DNA from: an uncultured Lachnospiraceae bacterium
Lineage (GTDB): Bacteria > Bacillota > Clostridia > Lachnospirales > Lachnospiraceae
Assembly: GCA_944381535.1 (NCBI GenBank)
Contig: CALWLN010000003.1
Span: forward strand, 1-50,534
Length of the DNA: 50,534 nucleotides
Direction of reading: 5' to 3'
The position numbers and the translations under genes were made by a program. Positions 7,877 to 17,245 of this stretch are shown here, one piece after another (the stretch's first letter is position 1; each line of letters begins with the position of its first letter). The notes under the pieces were generated by a model. It was not told the DNA's origin and searched no databases. It was given only the letters and a program-made list of their open reading frames with translations.

Positions 7877-9190
7877 TTATTCCTGGCAGTACATACCCGG
7901 CAGCGCCGCATAGACGGCTGCGCAGGTCACAAGGTCCTGTTTCCAGGTCTTCTCGTTGGGCGCGTGGGCCTGAGCCTCCGCGCCGGGGCCGAAGCCGATG
8001 CAGGGGATCCCGTTTCTTCCCATGATGGAAACGCCGTTGGTGGAGAAGGTCCATTTGTCGGTCAGCGGGCGGGCTCTGCGCATTTCCAGGGTTTCCTCGG
8101 CGCCAATGCGGGAATCGCCGTAAAGGCTGGTGTAGGCATTTTCCAGAGCCCTGGTCACCTTGTGGTCCTTGGGGATGGCCCAGGTGGGGAAGTAGCATTC
8201 GATCTCGTATACACAGCCGGTGTAGGAGGGCCTGTCGTAATTGTACATGGAAACCTTTACATCATCCCCGTATTTCTGTACGCTGGGCAGGGCGCGAATC
8301 TCGTCCAGACAGCTTTCCCAGGTCTCCCCGAAGGTCATCCGGCGGTCCAGGGAAACGGAGCAGGAGTCGGCCACGGCGCAGCGGCTGGGGGAGGTGTAGA
8401 AAATCTCGGAGACGGTAACGGTGCCCCGGCCCAGGAAGCGGGCTTCCTCCCAGTCCTTGTTGTATTTGGGGTCTAACATTTTCACAAGGCCCTTGATTTC
8501 GGTGTCATCCTCCGCGTCATTTTCATTTAAGGCCCGGACATCCTGGAGAATGTCGGCCATCTTAAAGATGGCGTTGTCTCCCCGTTCGGGAGCGGAGCCG
8601 TGGCAGGAGATACCCTTCACGTCCACGCGGATTTCCATACGTCCTCGCTGTCCCCGGTAGATACCGCCGTCGGTGGGCTCGGTGGAAACCACGAATGCCG
8701 GACGGATTTTATCTTCGTTGATGATGTACTGCCAGCAGAGACCGTCGCAGTCCTCCTCCTGAACGGTACCAACCACCATGATTTTGCAGCCCTCGGGGAT
8801 CAGATTCATATCCTTCATGATCCTGGCCCCGTATACGGCGGATACGATTCCGCCGAGCTGATCGGATACGCCCCGGCCGCCGATTTCGGTGTCGGTCTCG
8901 TAGCCTTCATAGGGGTCGAAGGTCCAGTTCTCAATGTTTCCGATTCCTACGGTGTCGATGTGCGCGTCGAAGGCGATGATTTTATCGCCAGTTCCCATGT
9001 AGCCGATGACGTTGCCCTGGGGGTCGATGGTCACCTCGTCAAAGCCCACCTTTTTCATCTCGGCGGCGATGGTCTCAATGTGGGCCTTTTCCTGGCAGCT
9101 TTCGCCGGGATTTCTCACGATGGCCCGAAGGAACGCAGTCATGTCCTTCTCGTAGCTTTGCGCGGCTTCTTTGATTTTGTTTAAGTCCAT
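7877..9190 (-). CDS. ygeY: M20-family amidohydrolase/peptidase YgeY
   Basis: 437 residues of the M20 metallopeptidase family. The metal ligands are visible: HID (His77, Asp79), Asp110 in GRGVSDQ, and the QEED pair at about 145-147, with a later [11 protein letters not shown] motif from the dimerisation lid. M20 enzymes hydrolyse amide bonds of N-acyl or N-carbamoyl amino acids. In the ygeWXY group it is expected to remove a ureido (carbamoyl) group during purine-ring breakdown. The start has AGGAGGG at normal spacing. Cytoplasmic, with no signal peptide. The gene follows ygeX by 35 bp on the same strand. Confidence 0.92.
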   Translation of the reverse strand: MDLNKIKEAAQSYEKDMTAFLRAIVRNPGESCQEKAHIETIAAEMKKVGFDEVTIDPQGNVIGYMGTGDKIIAFDAHIDTVGIGNIENWTFDPYEGYETDTEIGGRGVSDQLGGIVSAVYGARIMKDMNLIPEGCKIMVVGTVQEEDCDGLCWQYIINEDKIRPAFVVSTEPTDGGIYRGQRGRMEIRVDVKGISCHGSAPERGDNAIFKMADILQDVRALNENDAEDDTEIKGLVKMLDPKYNKDWEEARFLGRGTVTVSEIFYTSPSRCAVADSCSVSLDRRMTFGETWESCLDEIRALPSVQKYGDDVKVSMYNYDRPSYTGCVYEIECYFPTWAIPKDHKVTRALENAYTSLYGDSRIGAEETLEMRRARPLTDKWTFSTNGVSIMGRNGIPCIGFGPGAEAQAHAPNEKTWKQDLVTCAAVYAALPGMYCQE

Positions 9191-9225
9191 TTGTAAAACC
9201 CTCCTTTTTTATGATTGTTTATGGT

Positions 9226-10434
9226 TTATAAATATTGTTTGCCGTCCCACACGATTTCCTTGTAGCGGTCCGGGTCGGTATCGCCCTCGGTGGAGAAGAG
9301 CAGTACTCTGGATTCTTTATTGAGGTCTAAGGCCTCCTTCAAATCGGCATAAGCCGGATTTGTCATGATTTCCACCAGCACGCCGAAGGGCGCGGCGCCG
9401 GATTCACCGGAGGTTACCTGCACATCGCCCTTGATAGGGGCGGCCAGCATGCGCATGCCCTTGGCGGCCACCCAGTCGGGAGCTGCGGCGAATATGGATA
9501 CGTGGTTCTTTAAAATGTCCCAGGAGATGGTGTTGGGCTCTCCGCAGGCCAGCCCGGCCATGATGGTCTGCATATCGCCGTCTACGATGGCTTCTTCCCC
9601 GTCACCCTGCACAGCGCCTTTGTAGAGGCAGGCTCCCGCGTCAGCTTCCACCACGATCACGGTGGGAGGCTTGTCGGAATATTTGTTGGCGAAGTACCCC
9701 TGCACAGCCCCCGCCAGAGAGCCTACGCCGGCCTGAACGAAGATGTGGGTGGGCCGGTCAATGCCGTAATCGGCAAGCTGTCCGCTGGCTTCCAGGGCCA
9801 TGGTTCCGTAGCCCTGCATGATCCAGGAGGGAATCTCCTCATATCCCTTCCAGGCGGTATCCTGGACTACTACGCCGTTTGGAGTTTTTGCGGCGGCAGC
9901 AGCGGCCATGCGCACGCATTCGTCGTAGTTGACTTCCTCGATGGTGGCGGTGGCGTTTTCAGCCTGGATATTTTTCAATCTCGTCTCGGTGGAACCTTTG
10001 GGCATGAATACCACAGCTTTCTGGTTCAGACGGTTGGCTGCCCAGGCAACGCCCCGTCCGTGGTTGCCGTCGGTGGCGGTGAAGAAGGTGGCCTGGCCGA
10101 ATTCCTCCCGGAGCTTGTCGGAGGTTAAGGTGTCGAAGTCAAGCTCGCTGATGTCTCTGCCGGTCTTACTGGCAATGTATTTGGCCATTGCGAAGGAGCC
10201 GCCCAGCACCTTGAAGGCGTTGAGACCGAACCGGTAGGACTCATCCTTGATACACACGTCGGAGAGTCCCAGATAATCCGCCATGTGGGTGAGGCGTGCC
10301 AAAGGAGTGGGAGCGTAACCCGGGATGGTCCTGTGGAAAGCATGGGCTTTCTCTACCTCGGTGAGGGCCATCACGGGCAGATTCCCATCCGCCGTCTTTG
10401 GCATAGTGTTTTTGGTCCATTTGATTTCTTTCAT
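9226..10434 (-). CDS. ygeX: Diaminopropionate ammonia-lyase
   Basis: 402 residues, close to E. coli YgeX/DpaL. A fold-type II PLP enzyme with the Schiff-base lysine in LNAFKVLGG (Lys75), TATDGNHGRGVAWAA, and a glycine-rich phosphate loop QAGVGSLAGAV. It splits 2,3-diaminopropionate into pyruvate and two ammonia through 2-aminoacrylate. AGGAGGG precedes the start. The gene lies 20 bp downstream of the regulator gene and is the first catabolic gene of the leftward operon. It would supply the carbon product (pyruvate) of purine degradation. Confidence 0.95.
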   Translation of the reverse strand: MKEIKWTKNTMPKTADGNLPVMALTEVEKAHAFHRTIPGYAPTPLARLTHMADYLGLSDVCIKDESYRFGLNAFKVLGGSFAMAKYIASKTGRDISELDFDTLTSDKLREEFGQATFFTATDGNHGRGVAWAANRLNQKAVVFMPKGSTETRLKNIQAENATATIEEVNYDECVRMAAAAAAKTPNGVVVQDTAWKGYEEIPSWIMQGYGTMALEASGQLADYGIDRPTHIFVQAGVGSLAGAVQGYFANKYSDKPPTVIVVEADAGACLYKGAVQGDGEEAIVDGDMQTIMAGLACGEPNTISWDILKNHVSIFAAAPDWVAAKGMRMLAAPIKGDVQVTSGESGAAPFGVLVEIMTNPAYADLKEALDLNKESRVLLFSTEGDTDPDRYKEIVWDGKQYL

Positions 10435-10454
10435 GTAAAATACCCTCCTTTATT

Positions 10455-11099
10455 TTAATTTTTGCTGGTGTCCAGGTAGCTGTACAAGGTATATTTGGAA
10501 ATGCCGAAGAATTTGGATATCTTATCTCCGGACTTTGTGATCAGAAATGCGCCGGAGTCATTTAAAAAGCGGATGGCCGCCACCTTCTCCTCCTTGTTCA
10601 TAAGAGCGACGGGCTTTCCCACCAGCTTTACGGACTGGGCAATCAGATCGTCCAGAAGATCGTTGACGTTCTGGGTAATGCGTTCCGGCTCCTTCCGTGG
10701 TATGGCCTCCTCTTCAAAGCCGGTTAAGGATTTGAGGCTTTCTTCTAAATAAAGAAGATTGGTGATATCATAATTTATGGAAAAAATGTAATTGACCCGG
10801 CCGGTGGTTTCCTCCCGCACGAAGATGGTGCTGGACTTTAAGGTCTTGCCGTCATTGGTCCTGGTAAGATATCCAAGCTGGTCCTGGATCTGCGCCGGGT
10901 CCTTCTGCAGGGTCTCCAGGACAATGTGGGAGGGGCCGTCTCCCAGTTTGCGGTTGGTGATCTGTCCGTTTTCAATATATACGATGGACTTGTTGATGCT
11001 CTTCTTGGTCAGGTCGTGGATGACAATCTCGCAGTTGCTGCCGAATTGTCTGGAAAGGGCACGAGCCATCTGTTTTAGAAATTCTAGCGTATTACTCAT
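10455..11099 (-). CDS. YheO/DauR-type PAS-HTH transcription regulator
   Basis: 214 residues. Residues 1 to about 115 resemble the YheO-like PAS domain (CEIVIHDL...SIVYIENGQI...), and about 150-210 a DauR-like helix-turn-helix ending SKFFGISKYTLYSYLD. Regulators of this family sense small metabolites and control nearby catabolic genes. It is the first gene of the leftward operon and faces ssnA across a 266-bp divergent region, so it most likely controls both arms in response to a purine intermediate. The ligand is unknown. Start supported by AAAGGA. Confidence 0.85.
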   Translation of the reverse strand: MSNTLEFLKQMARALSRQFGSNCEIVIHDLTKKSINKSIVYIENGQITNRKLGDGPSHIVLETLQKDPAQIQDQLGYLTRTNDGKTLKSSTIFVREETTGRVNYIFSINYDITNLLYLEESLKSLTGFEEEAIPRKEPERITQNVNDLLDDLIAQSVKLVGKPVALMNKEEKVAAIRFLNDSGAFLITKSGDKISKFFGISKYTLYSYLDTSKN

Positions 11100-11200
11100 A
11101 GTAAAATCCTTTCTATGTCAAAACATCTGGAGCACGCGCCGGGTACCGGCTTTCCGCCTCCGGGCGAGAATGTTCGGTCCGGGTTTCCCGTCTTGCCTTT

Positions 11201-11228
11201 ATCATAACACAAAAAAAATAAAAAGCAA
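11201..11228 (-). promoter_or_regulatory. Candidate promoter of the leftward purine operon
   Basis: Minus-strand TTGCTT (11223-11228), 16-base spacer, TATGAT (11201-11206), about 100 bp before the regulator start. The unusually long, GC-rich leader (11100-11200) could hold regulatory structure; no known riboswitch was recognised in it. Confidence 0.5.
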
Positions 11229-11275
11229 TACCAAATCTAAAAAAATTTTAGGTAAAAACAAAAAAAGTGAGATTT

Positions 11276-11305
11276 TTGATGTTGCTTTTTTTCATAATAT
11301 ATGAT
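11276..11305 (+). promoter_or_regulatory. Candidate promoter of the rightward purine operon
   Basis: TTGATG (11276-11281), 18-base spacer, TATGAT (11300-11305), about 60 bp before the ssnA start. The stretch between this and the leftward promoter (about 11207-11275) is very A/T-rich and is the natural place for a shared operator. Confidence 0.45.
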
Positions 11306-11365
11306 AGAGTGTAATTAGATTAAATAGTCAAGCAATTCTGAGCACATAGCAGAAGGGAGAAGCGT

Positions 11366-12697
11366 ATGATACTGATTGGGAACGGAACGGTGATCACAAG
11401 AGAGGAAGCCTGTCCGATGATCGCGAATGGGGGCGTGCTTACGGACGGGACAAAAATTGTCAGGGTAGGAGACTTTGAGGACCTGAAAAAGGAATATCCT
11501 GACGCGGAAGTGATGGATGTGGGGGGCAGGCTGATCATGCCGGGGTTGATCAACACCCATGAGCATATCTACAGCGCTTTTGCAAGAGGCCTTTCCATAA
11601 AAGGATATGATCCCAGGGGATTTCTGGATATCCTGGACGGTATGTGGTGGACCATTGACCGACACCTGACTTTGGAGCAGACGAGACTTTCCGCCGTGGC
11701 TACTTACATAGACTGTATCAAGAACGGCGTGACCACGGTCTTTGACCATCATGCCAGCTTCGGGCAGATTGAGGGGAGTCTTTTTGCCATTGCGGACGCG
11801 GCCAGGGAGCTGGGGGTGCGCGCCTGCCTCTGTTATGAGGTGTCCGACCGGGACGGGGAGGAGAAAGCCAGAGCTTCCGTGAAGGAAAACGCTGATTTTA
11901 TTAAATATGCCGCAAAGCAGGAGGGGGATATGGTGAAGGCCATGATGGGCATGCACGCCCAGTTCACCATTTCCGATAAGACCATGGACCTGTGCCGGGA
12001 GAATATGCCGGAGGGCGTGGGTGCCCACATCCATGTGGCCGAGGGGATTGAGGATCTGCATCACTGCCTGAAGCATTACGGCAAGCGGATCGTGAACCGC
12101 CTGATGGATCATGACATTTTAGGACCCCAGACTCTGACGGCCCACTGCATTTATATCAACAGCCAGGAGATGGATCTTTTAAAGGCCACCGATACCATGG
12201 TGGTACATAACCCGGAATCCAACATGGGCAATGCCTGCGGCTGCCCGCCCACCATGGAGATATTTAAGCGGGGGATTTTAACGGGCCTTGGAACCGACGG
12301 TTACACCCACGATATGTTTGAGTCCTATAAGGTGGCCAACGTGCTGCACAAGCATTCCCTGTGCGACGCCAACGCAGCCTGGGGCGAGGTTCCGGCCATG
12401 CTGTTTGAGGGAAACGCGAAAATTGCCAACCGCTATTTCAAGACGCCTCTGGGCGTGCTGAAGGAAGGGGCGGCGGCGGATATCGTGGTGGCGGAATACG
12501 ACCCGCTCACCCCCATGCACGCGGGAAACATTAACAGCCATATGCTGTTCGGCATGAACGGAAGCAAAATCGTAACCACCATGTGTAACGGCAAGGTGCT
12601 GATGAAGGACCGGGAGCTTCTGGGTATCGACGAGGCCAAGGCCATGGCGGACTGCCGGCAGGCGGCAAAAGAGCTGGCGGACAGCATAAATGCATAG
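11366..12697 (+). CDS. ssnA: Amidohydrolase SsnA
   Basis: 443 residues of the metal-dependent amidohydrolase superfamily (guanine deaminase/chlorohydrolase branch). Metal ligands: THEH (His65, His67), then HIHVAEG, TAHC and GLGTDGYTHDM near the end of the barrel. It carries out a hydrolytic deamination or ring-opening in purine breakdown; the E. coli homologue sits next to ygfK and is also needed for purine use. AAGGGAG precedes the start. First gene of the rightward arm. The exact substrate is not settled by sequence. Confidence 0.93.
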   Translation: MILIGNGTVITREEACPMIANGGVLTDGTKIVRVGDFEDLKKEYPDAEVMDVGGRLIMPGLINTHEHIYSAFARGLSIKGYDPRGFLDILDGMWWTIDRHLTLEQTRLSAVATYIDCIKNGVTTVFDHHASFGQIEGSLFAIADAARELGVRACLCYEVSDRDGEEKARASVKENADFIKYAAKQEGDMVKAMMGMHAQFTISDKTMDLCRENMPEGVGAHIHVAEGIEDLHHCLKHYGKRIVNRLMDHDILGPQTLTAHCIYINSQEMDLLKATDTMVVHNPESNMGNACGCPPTMEIFKRGILTGLGTDGYTHDMFESYKVANVLHKHSLCDANAAWGEVPAMLFEGNAKIANRYFKTPLGVLKEGAAADIVVAEYDPLTPMHAGNINSHMLFGMNGSKIVTTMCNGKVLMKDRELLGIDEAKAMADCRQAAKELADSINA

Positions 12698-12777
12698 TCT
12701 GAATAATGAAATAGCGGCCCGCACAGGAGCAGAGTGCAGACAGGCAATTACGATGATAAATACGAGGAGGTATTTTT

Positions 12778-15768
12778 ATGGGAGACAGAATGACACCGAT
12801 TCCCTTTGGGAATCTGATGAACTGGGTATTGGAGGAGAAAAAGAAGGATAACAGAGTGTTTGGCGTCCGTCGGATGTACAGGGCCGACCCGGACAAATCT
12901 GCCGAACTTTTCGGGGAGAAGATGGAGACGCCCTTCGGCCCCGCAGCGGGACCGAATACCCAGCTTGCCCAGAATATCATAGCGTCCTATGTGACCGGCT
13001 GCCGGTTCTTCGAGCTTAAGACCGTGCAGATTCTGGACGGGGAGGATTTGCCGGTGGCAAAGCCCTGCATACTGGCGGAGGACGAGTGCTACAACTGCGA
13101 GTGGTCTACGGAGCTTCGGGTGCCGGACGCGGCAGACGAGTACATAAAGGCATGGATTGCCCTGAAGGTTCTGGCCATCGAGTATGGTCTGGGTTCCTCC
13201 GACGGATTCATCTTTAATATGAGCGTGGGCTACGATCTGAAGGGGATTCAGTCGGAAAAGATTGATACTTTTATTGAAAATATGAAGGAAGCGAAGGACA
13301 CCGAGGAGTGGAAACGCAGTATCGGGTGGCTTAGGGAGAATATCCACCGGTTTTCCAGGGTGACGATGGAGGATGTGGAGGCTATTTCTTCCAATATCTG
13401 TAACTCTGTGACCGTGTCCACCCTCCACGGCTGTCCGCCCCAGGAGATTGAGAGCATTGCCACGTACCTGATAGAGGAAAAACATCTGAATACCTTTATC
13501 AAGTGTAATCCCACCCTCTTAGGCTATGAGACAGCCAGAGAGATCATGGATAGTATGGGTTATGATTACGTGGTGTTCGGAGACTTCCATTTTAAGGATG
13601 ATCTGCAGTTTGAGGACGCCGTTCCCATGCTTCGACGGCTTCAGAAGCTCGGTGAGGAGAAGGGTGTGGAATTCGGTGTGAAGATCACCAACACCTTCCC
13701 GGTGGACGTGACCAGAGAAGAACTGCCGAGTCAGGAAATGTACATGTCGGGAAAATCCCTGTGCGCCCTGTCCCTGTCGGTGGCCCATAAGCTCTCCGAG
13801 GCCTTTGAAGGGAAGCTTCGGATTTCCTACTCCGGGGGAGCTGATTATTTCAACATTGATAAGATTTTCAGCCTGGGGATCTGGCCCATCACCGTGGCCA
13901 CCACCCTCCTGAAGCCCGGCGGATATCTGAGAGATATCCAGTTGGCGGAGAAGCTGGCTGCTATGGAATATCAGCCCTTTACCGGCGTGGACGTGGAAGG
14001 GCTGGGGCGTCTAATTGAGGAAATCCGGCAGGATGAGCACCACCGCAAGGCCATAAAGCCCCTGCCCTCCCGGAAAATGGCAAAGAAGGTTCCTCTTCTT
14101 GACTGTTTTACCGCCCCCTGCAGCGAGGGATGTCCCATTCACCAGGATATCCCGGCGTATGTGAAGCTGGTAGGGGAAGGGAAGGACGCGGAGGCCCTGA
14201 GAGTCATTCTTGATAAGAATCCGCTGCCCTTCATCACGGGAACCATCTGCAATCACCGGTGTATGGACAAATGTACACGAAACTTTTATGAAGAATCCGT
14301 CAATATCCGGGGAGCCAAGCTGGCGGCGGCCCAGGGCGGCTATGAAGACGTTCTGCGGGAATTGGCCGGTTCCGGAGCGTCTGCCGGACAGAAAGCGGCT
14401 GTCATCGGGGGAGGTCCTGCGGGAATTGCGGCGGCTCATTTCCTGGCAAGAGCGGGTGTGGACGTGACGGTCTATGAAAAATCCGGCGTCCTGGGCGGCG
14501 TGGTAGCGCAGGTCATTCCGGGCTTTCGTATCGCCGATTCAGCCATTGAGAAGGATGTGGAGCTGGCAAGGGCTCTGGGTGTGAAGTTCGTGCTGAACCA
14601 TCCGGTGACGGATGTGGAAGCCTTGCGGGCGGAGGGCTTCGACGGGATATTTGTGGCTGTGGGCGCAAACAAGGGCATGGCTCTGGGTATTGAGACAGAG
14701 GCGGAGTGGAATGCGGTAGAATTCCTCTGGGCCTGTAAGAATCAGCCGGATACCGTCAAGGCCGGAGAACATGTGGTGGTCATCGGCGCCGGCAACACAG
14801 CTATGGACGCAGCGAGAGCGGCAAAGAGGCTTCCCGGCGTTAAGAAGGTTTCCGTGGTATATCGGAGAACCAAACGCTACATGCCCGCGGACGAGGAAGA
14901 GCTCCGGCTTGCCCTGGAGGACGGCGTGGAATTCCTGGAACTTCTGGCTCCAAAGTGTCAGAAGGACGGCGTGCTTGTCTGCAACAAGGTGGTGCTGGGG
15001 GAGATGGATGTTTCGGGCCGGCAGAAGCCGGTGGTGACGGTGGAAGAAGTGGAAGTGCCGGCAGATACCGTAATCGCTTCCCTGGGAGAAAAGGTGGATT
15101 CCGACTATTATAAATCCCTGGGAATTGCCCTGGATGAAAAAGGTGTTCCGGTGCTGAGCGAGGCCATGGAAAGTTCCAAAGAAGGCATCTATCTCATCGG
15201 CGACGGCGCAAAAGGACCGGCCACCGTGGTGATGGCGATCCGGGACGCTCAGGCAGCCGTGAACCATTATCTGGGAGCGGAGGCCAGGGCCGAGATTACC
15301 GTTGACACCGACCCGGAACAGGCGGCAGATAAGAAGGGTATTCTTGCGCACAGCAGCCTGGCGGACAAAGAGGACGCGCGCTGTCTGGAGTGCAACCATA
15401 TCTGTGAGAACTGTGTGGATGTATGTCCCAACCGGGCAAATGTGTCTGTGAAGGTTCCCGGAAATACCATGCCGGCCATCATTCATGTGGATTATATGTG
15501 CAATGAGTGCGGCAACTGCAGGAGCTTCTGCCCCTACGACAGCGCGCCCTACAAGGAGAAATTTACCTTGTTTGCTAACGAGAAGGACTTTGCGGACAGT
15601 GAAAACGACGGTTTTGTGATTCTGGACAGGGAGACCCTTAAGACCAGAGTACGGCTTTCCGGCAGCGTGACGGAGGAAGTGCTGACCGGTGACGACTGCG
15701 GGTTGTTTGCGGGCCTTAAGGATGTCATCGTAAGTATCGGGGAGAATTACTCCTATCTGCTGCTATAA
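12778..15768 (+). CDS. ygfK: Large Fe-S flavoprotein YgfK (purine pathway reductase)
   Basis: 996 residues. The N-terminal ~430 residues resemble a dihydroorotate/dihydropyrimidine-dehydrogenase-type barrel (GPAAGPNTQLAQNI, STLHGCPPQEIE, YSGGADYFN). From Cys443 comes a GltD-like Fe-S segment (CFTAPCSEGCPIHQDIPAY, CNHRC), then two dinucleotide folds (GGGPAG near 544, VIGAGNTAMDAARAA near 670), and two C-terminal ferredoxin-like clusters (CLECNHICENCVDVCP from 869, CNECGNCRSFCP from 908). It is usually labelled a putative selenate reductase subunit, but the context argues for electron transfer to or from a purine or its breakdown product. GAGGAGG precedes the start. It lies between ssnA and hydA. 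Confidence 0.93.
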   Translation: MGDRMTPIPFGNLMNWVLEEKKKDNRVFGVRRMYRADPDKSAELFGEKMETPFGPAAGPNTQLAQNIIASYVTGCRFFELKTVQILDGEDLPVAKPCILAEDECYNCEWSTELRVPDAADEYIKAWIALKVLAIEYGLGSSDGFIFNMSVGYDLKGIQSEKIDTFIENMKEAKDTEEWKRSIGWLRENIHRFSRVTMEDVEAISSNICNSVTVSTLHGCPPQEIESIATYLIEEKHLNTFIKCNPTLLGYETAREIMDSMGYDYVVFGDFHFKDDLQFEDAVPMLRRLQKLGEEKGVEFGVKITNTFPVDVTREELPSQEMYMSGKSLCALSLSVAHKLSEAFEGKLRISYSGGADYFNIDKIFSLGIWPITVATTLLKPGGYLRDIQLAEKLAAMEYQPFTGVDVEGLGRLIEEIRQDEHHRKAIKPLPSRKMAKKVPLLDCFTAPCSEGCPIHQDIPAYVKLVGEGKDAEALRVILDKNPLPFITGTICNHRCMDKCTRNFYEESVNIRGAKLAAAQGGYEDVLRELAGSGASAGQKAAVIGGGPAGIAAAHFLARAGVDVTVYEKSGVLGGVVAQVIPGFRIADSAIEKDVELARALGVKFVLNHPVTDVEALRAEGFDGIFVAVGANKGMALGIETEAEWNAVEFLWACKNQPDTVKAGEHVVVIGAGNTAMDAARAAKRLPGVKKVSVVYRRTKRYMPADEEELRLALEDGVEFLELLAPKCQKDGVLVCNKVVLGEMDVSGRQKPVVTVEEVEVPADTVIASLGEKVDSDYYKSLGIALDEKGVPVLSEAMESSKEGIYLIGDGAKGPATVVMAIRDAQAAVNHYLGAEARAEITVDTDPEQAADKKGILAHSSLADKEDARCLECNHICENCVDVCPNRANVSVKVPGNTMPAIIHVDYMCNECGNCRSFCPYDSAPYKEKFTLFANEKDFADSENDGFVILDRETLKTRVRLSGSVTEEVLTGDDCGLFAGLKDVIVSIGENYSYLLL

Positions 15769-15782
15769 AGGAGGCGCGTCAT

Positions 15783-17156
15783 ATGGATACACTGCTTCAG
15801 GGCGGAACCATCGTTACACCTCAGGGGAGTTTTGCGGGAGATATCCGCGTTCGGGGAGAGCGCATTACAGAGATTGGGGAAGGGCTTATCGCCCAGGGGG
15901 AGAAGGTGATTCCGGTGGAGGGAAAGCTTCTGTTTCCGGGATTTATTGACACCCACACCCATTTTGATCTGGATGCGGGATCCTTTCACACGGCGGATGA
16001 TTTCGCGACGGGAACCCGGGCGGCCATTGCGGGGGGAACCACGGTGATTCTGGATTTTACGACCCAGGAGAAGGGCGAGACCCTGATGGAGGCTCTTGGA
16101 AACTGGCACAGGCTGGCAGATGGAAAATGCTCCTGCGATTATGGATTCCATATGTCCATCACCGACTGGAATGAGGCGGTAAGAAAAGAACTGCCGCTGA
16201 TGACCCGGGAGGGAGTGACCTCTTACAAGCTTTATATGGCCTACGACAATTTAAAGGTTTCCGACGGGGAGATATTTGAAATACTACAGGCGGTGGAGCA
16301 TGAGGGCGGCATTATCGGCGTCCACTGCGAGAACGGGGAGCTGATCACAGAGCTTTCCGGGCAGCTTCTGGCCCGGGGAGAGACGGGGCCGGAAGCCCAT
16401 CCGAAAGCACGCCCGGCGGAGATTGAAGCGGAGGCCGTTTACCGTCTTTTGACCATCGCCAGAATGGCCGGCACGCCGGTAAATATCGTACATCTGAGCA
16501 CCAGAAGGGCTTACGAGGTGGTCCGGGCGGCCCGGGCGGAGGGCCAGCGGGTCTATGTGGAATCCTGTCCCCAGTATTTTCTTTTGGAGGATTCCAAATA
16601 TGAGCTTGCGGGCTTTGAGAGCGCCAAGTACGTGCTGTCGCCGCCCCTTCGGAAACAGGAGGATGTGGACTGCCTGTGGAAGGCTCTGGCAGCCGGGGAG
16701 ATTGATACAATCGGCACGGACCATTGCAGCTTTCATTTTCATGGACAGAAGGAGCGGGGACTTAAGGATTTCACTAAAATCCCCAACGGACTGCCCGGAG
16801 TGGAGCACCGGCCGGTGCTGATGTACACCTACGGCGTTGGCACGGGAAAAATCACAAAGGAGCAGTTCTGCGGCGTGCTTTCGGAAAATCCGGCGAAGCT
16901 CTTCGATATGTATCCCAGGAAGGGCGCTCTGATGGTGGGCAGCGACGCTGACATCGTTGTCTGGGACCCGGAGGCGAAGGATGTGATCTCCGCCGGGACG
17001 CAGGTTCAGAATGTGGACTATACGCCCTATGAGGGTATGAAGATCAAGGGAAAACCCGTGCAGGTGTTCCTGCGGGGGACCCTGGTATACCGGGAGGGGC
17101 AGGTGGTCGTCCCCGGGCAGGGAAGATATGTACACAGAGGGCGGTCCGGGTTATAA
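15783..17156 (+). CDS. hydA: Dihydropyrimidinase/hydantoinase-type amidohydrolase
   Basis: 457 residues. Catalytic features of the family: DTHTHFD (His58, His60), the carbamylated lysine in SYKLYMAYDN (Lys149), GVHCENGE (His181), IVHLST and GTDHCSF. It opens cyclic ureides (hydantoin or dihydropyrimidine rings) and is the homologue of E. coli hydA/hyuA of the same cluster. It starts 14 bp after ygfK with AAAGGAGG, so the two are co-transcribed. Expected role: opening the five- or six-membered ring left after YgfK and SsnA. Confidence 0.93.
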   Translation: MDTLLQGGTIVTPQGSFAGDIRVRGERITEIGEGLIAQGEKVIPVEGKLLFPGFIDTHTHFDLDAGSFHTADDFATGTRAAIAGGTTVILDFTTQEKGETLMEALGNWHRLADGKCSCDYGFHMSITDWNEAVRKELPLMTREGVTSYKLYMAYDNLKVSDGEIFEILQAVEHEGGIIGVHCENGELITELSGQLLARGETGPEAHPKARPAEIEAEAVYRLLTIARMAGTPVNIVHLSTRRAYEVVRAARAEGQRVYVESCPQYFLLEDSKYELAGFESAKYVLSPPLRKQEDVDCLWKALAAGEIDTIGTDHCSFHFHGQKERGLKDFTKIPNGLPGVEHRPVLMYTYGVGTGKITKEQFCGVLSENPAKLFDMYPRKGALMVGSDADIVVWDPEAKDVISAGTQVQNVDYTPYEGMKIKGKPVQVFLRGTLVYREGQVVVPGQGRYVHRGRSGL

Positions 17157-17168
17157 CAAAATATAGTT

Positions 17169-17205
17169 GTTCCTAACGAAATTCTGATAGAATTTCGTTA
17201 GGAAC
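17169..17205. promoter_or_regulatory. Perfect 16-bp palindrome upstream of ridA-tetR
   Basis: Arms GTTCCTAACGAAATTC and GAATTTCGTTAGGAAC are separated by five bases. It lies 12 bp after hydA and about 40 bp before ridA. No T-run follows, so as a terminator it would be weak. Its symmetry and its place just before an operon encoding a TetR regulator suit an operator. A mixed role (mRNA hairpin at the operon boundary) is possible. Confidence 0.55.
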
Positions 17206-17245
17206 CGTTCATATCATTTATTTCATCAACAGGAGGAAAACAAAC

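Noticed and set aside
11100-11200. Possible purine riboswitch in the GC-rich leader of the leftward operon
   Set aside because: None of the conserved purine or xanthine riboswitch core sequences were found; only a general GC-rich leader is visible.
12778-15768. Annotation of YgfK as a selenate reductase
   Set aside because: The name is historic. The domain layout and the purine-gene neighbours give no support for selenate as the substrate.
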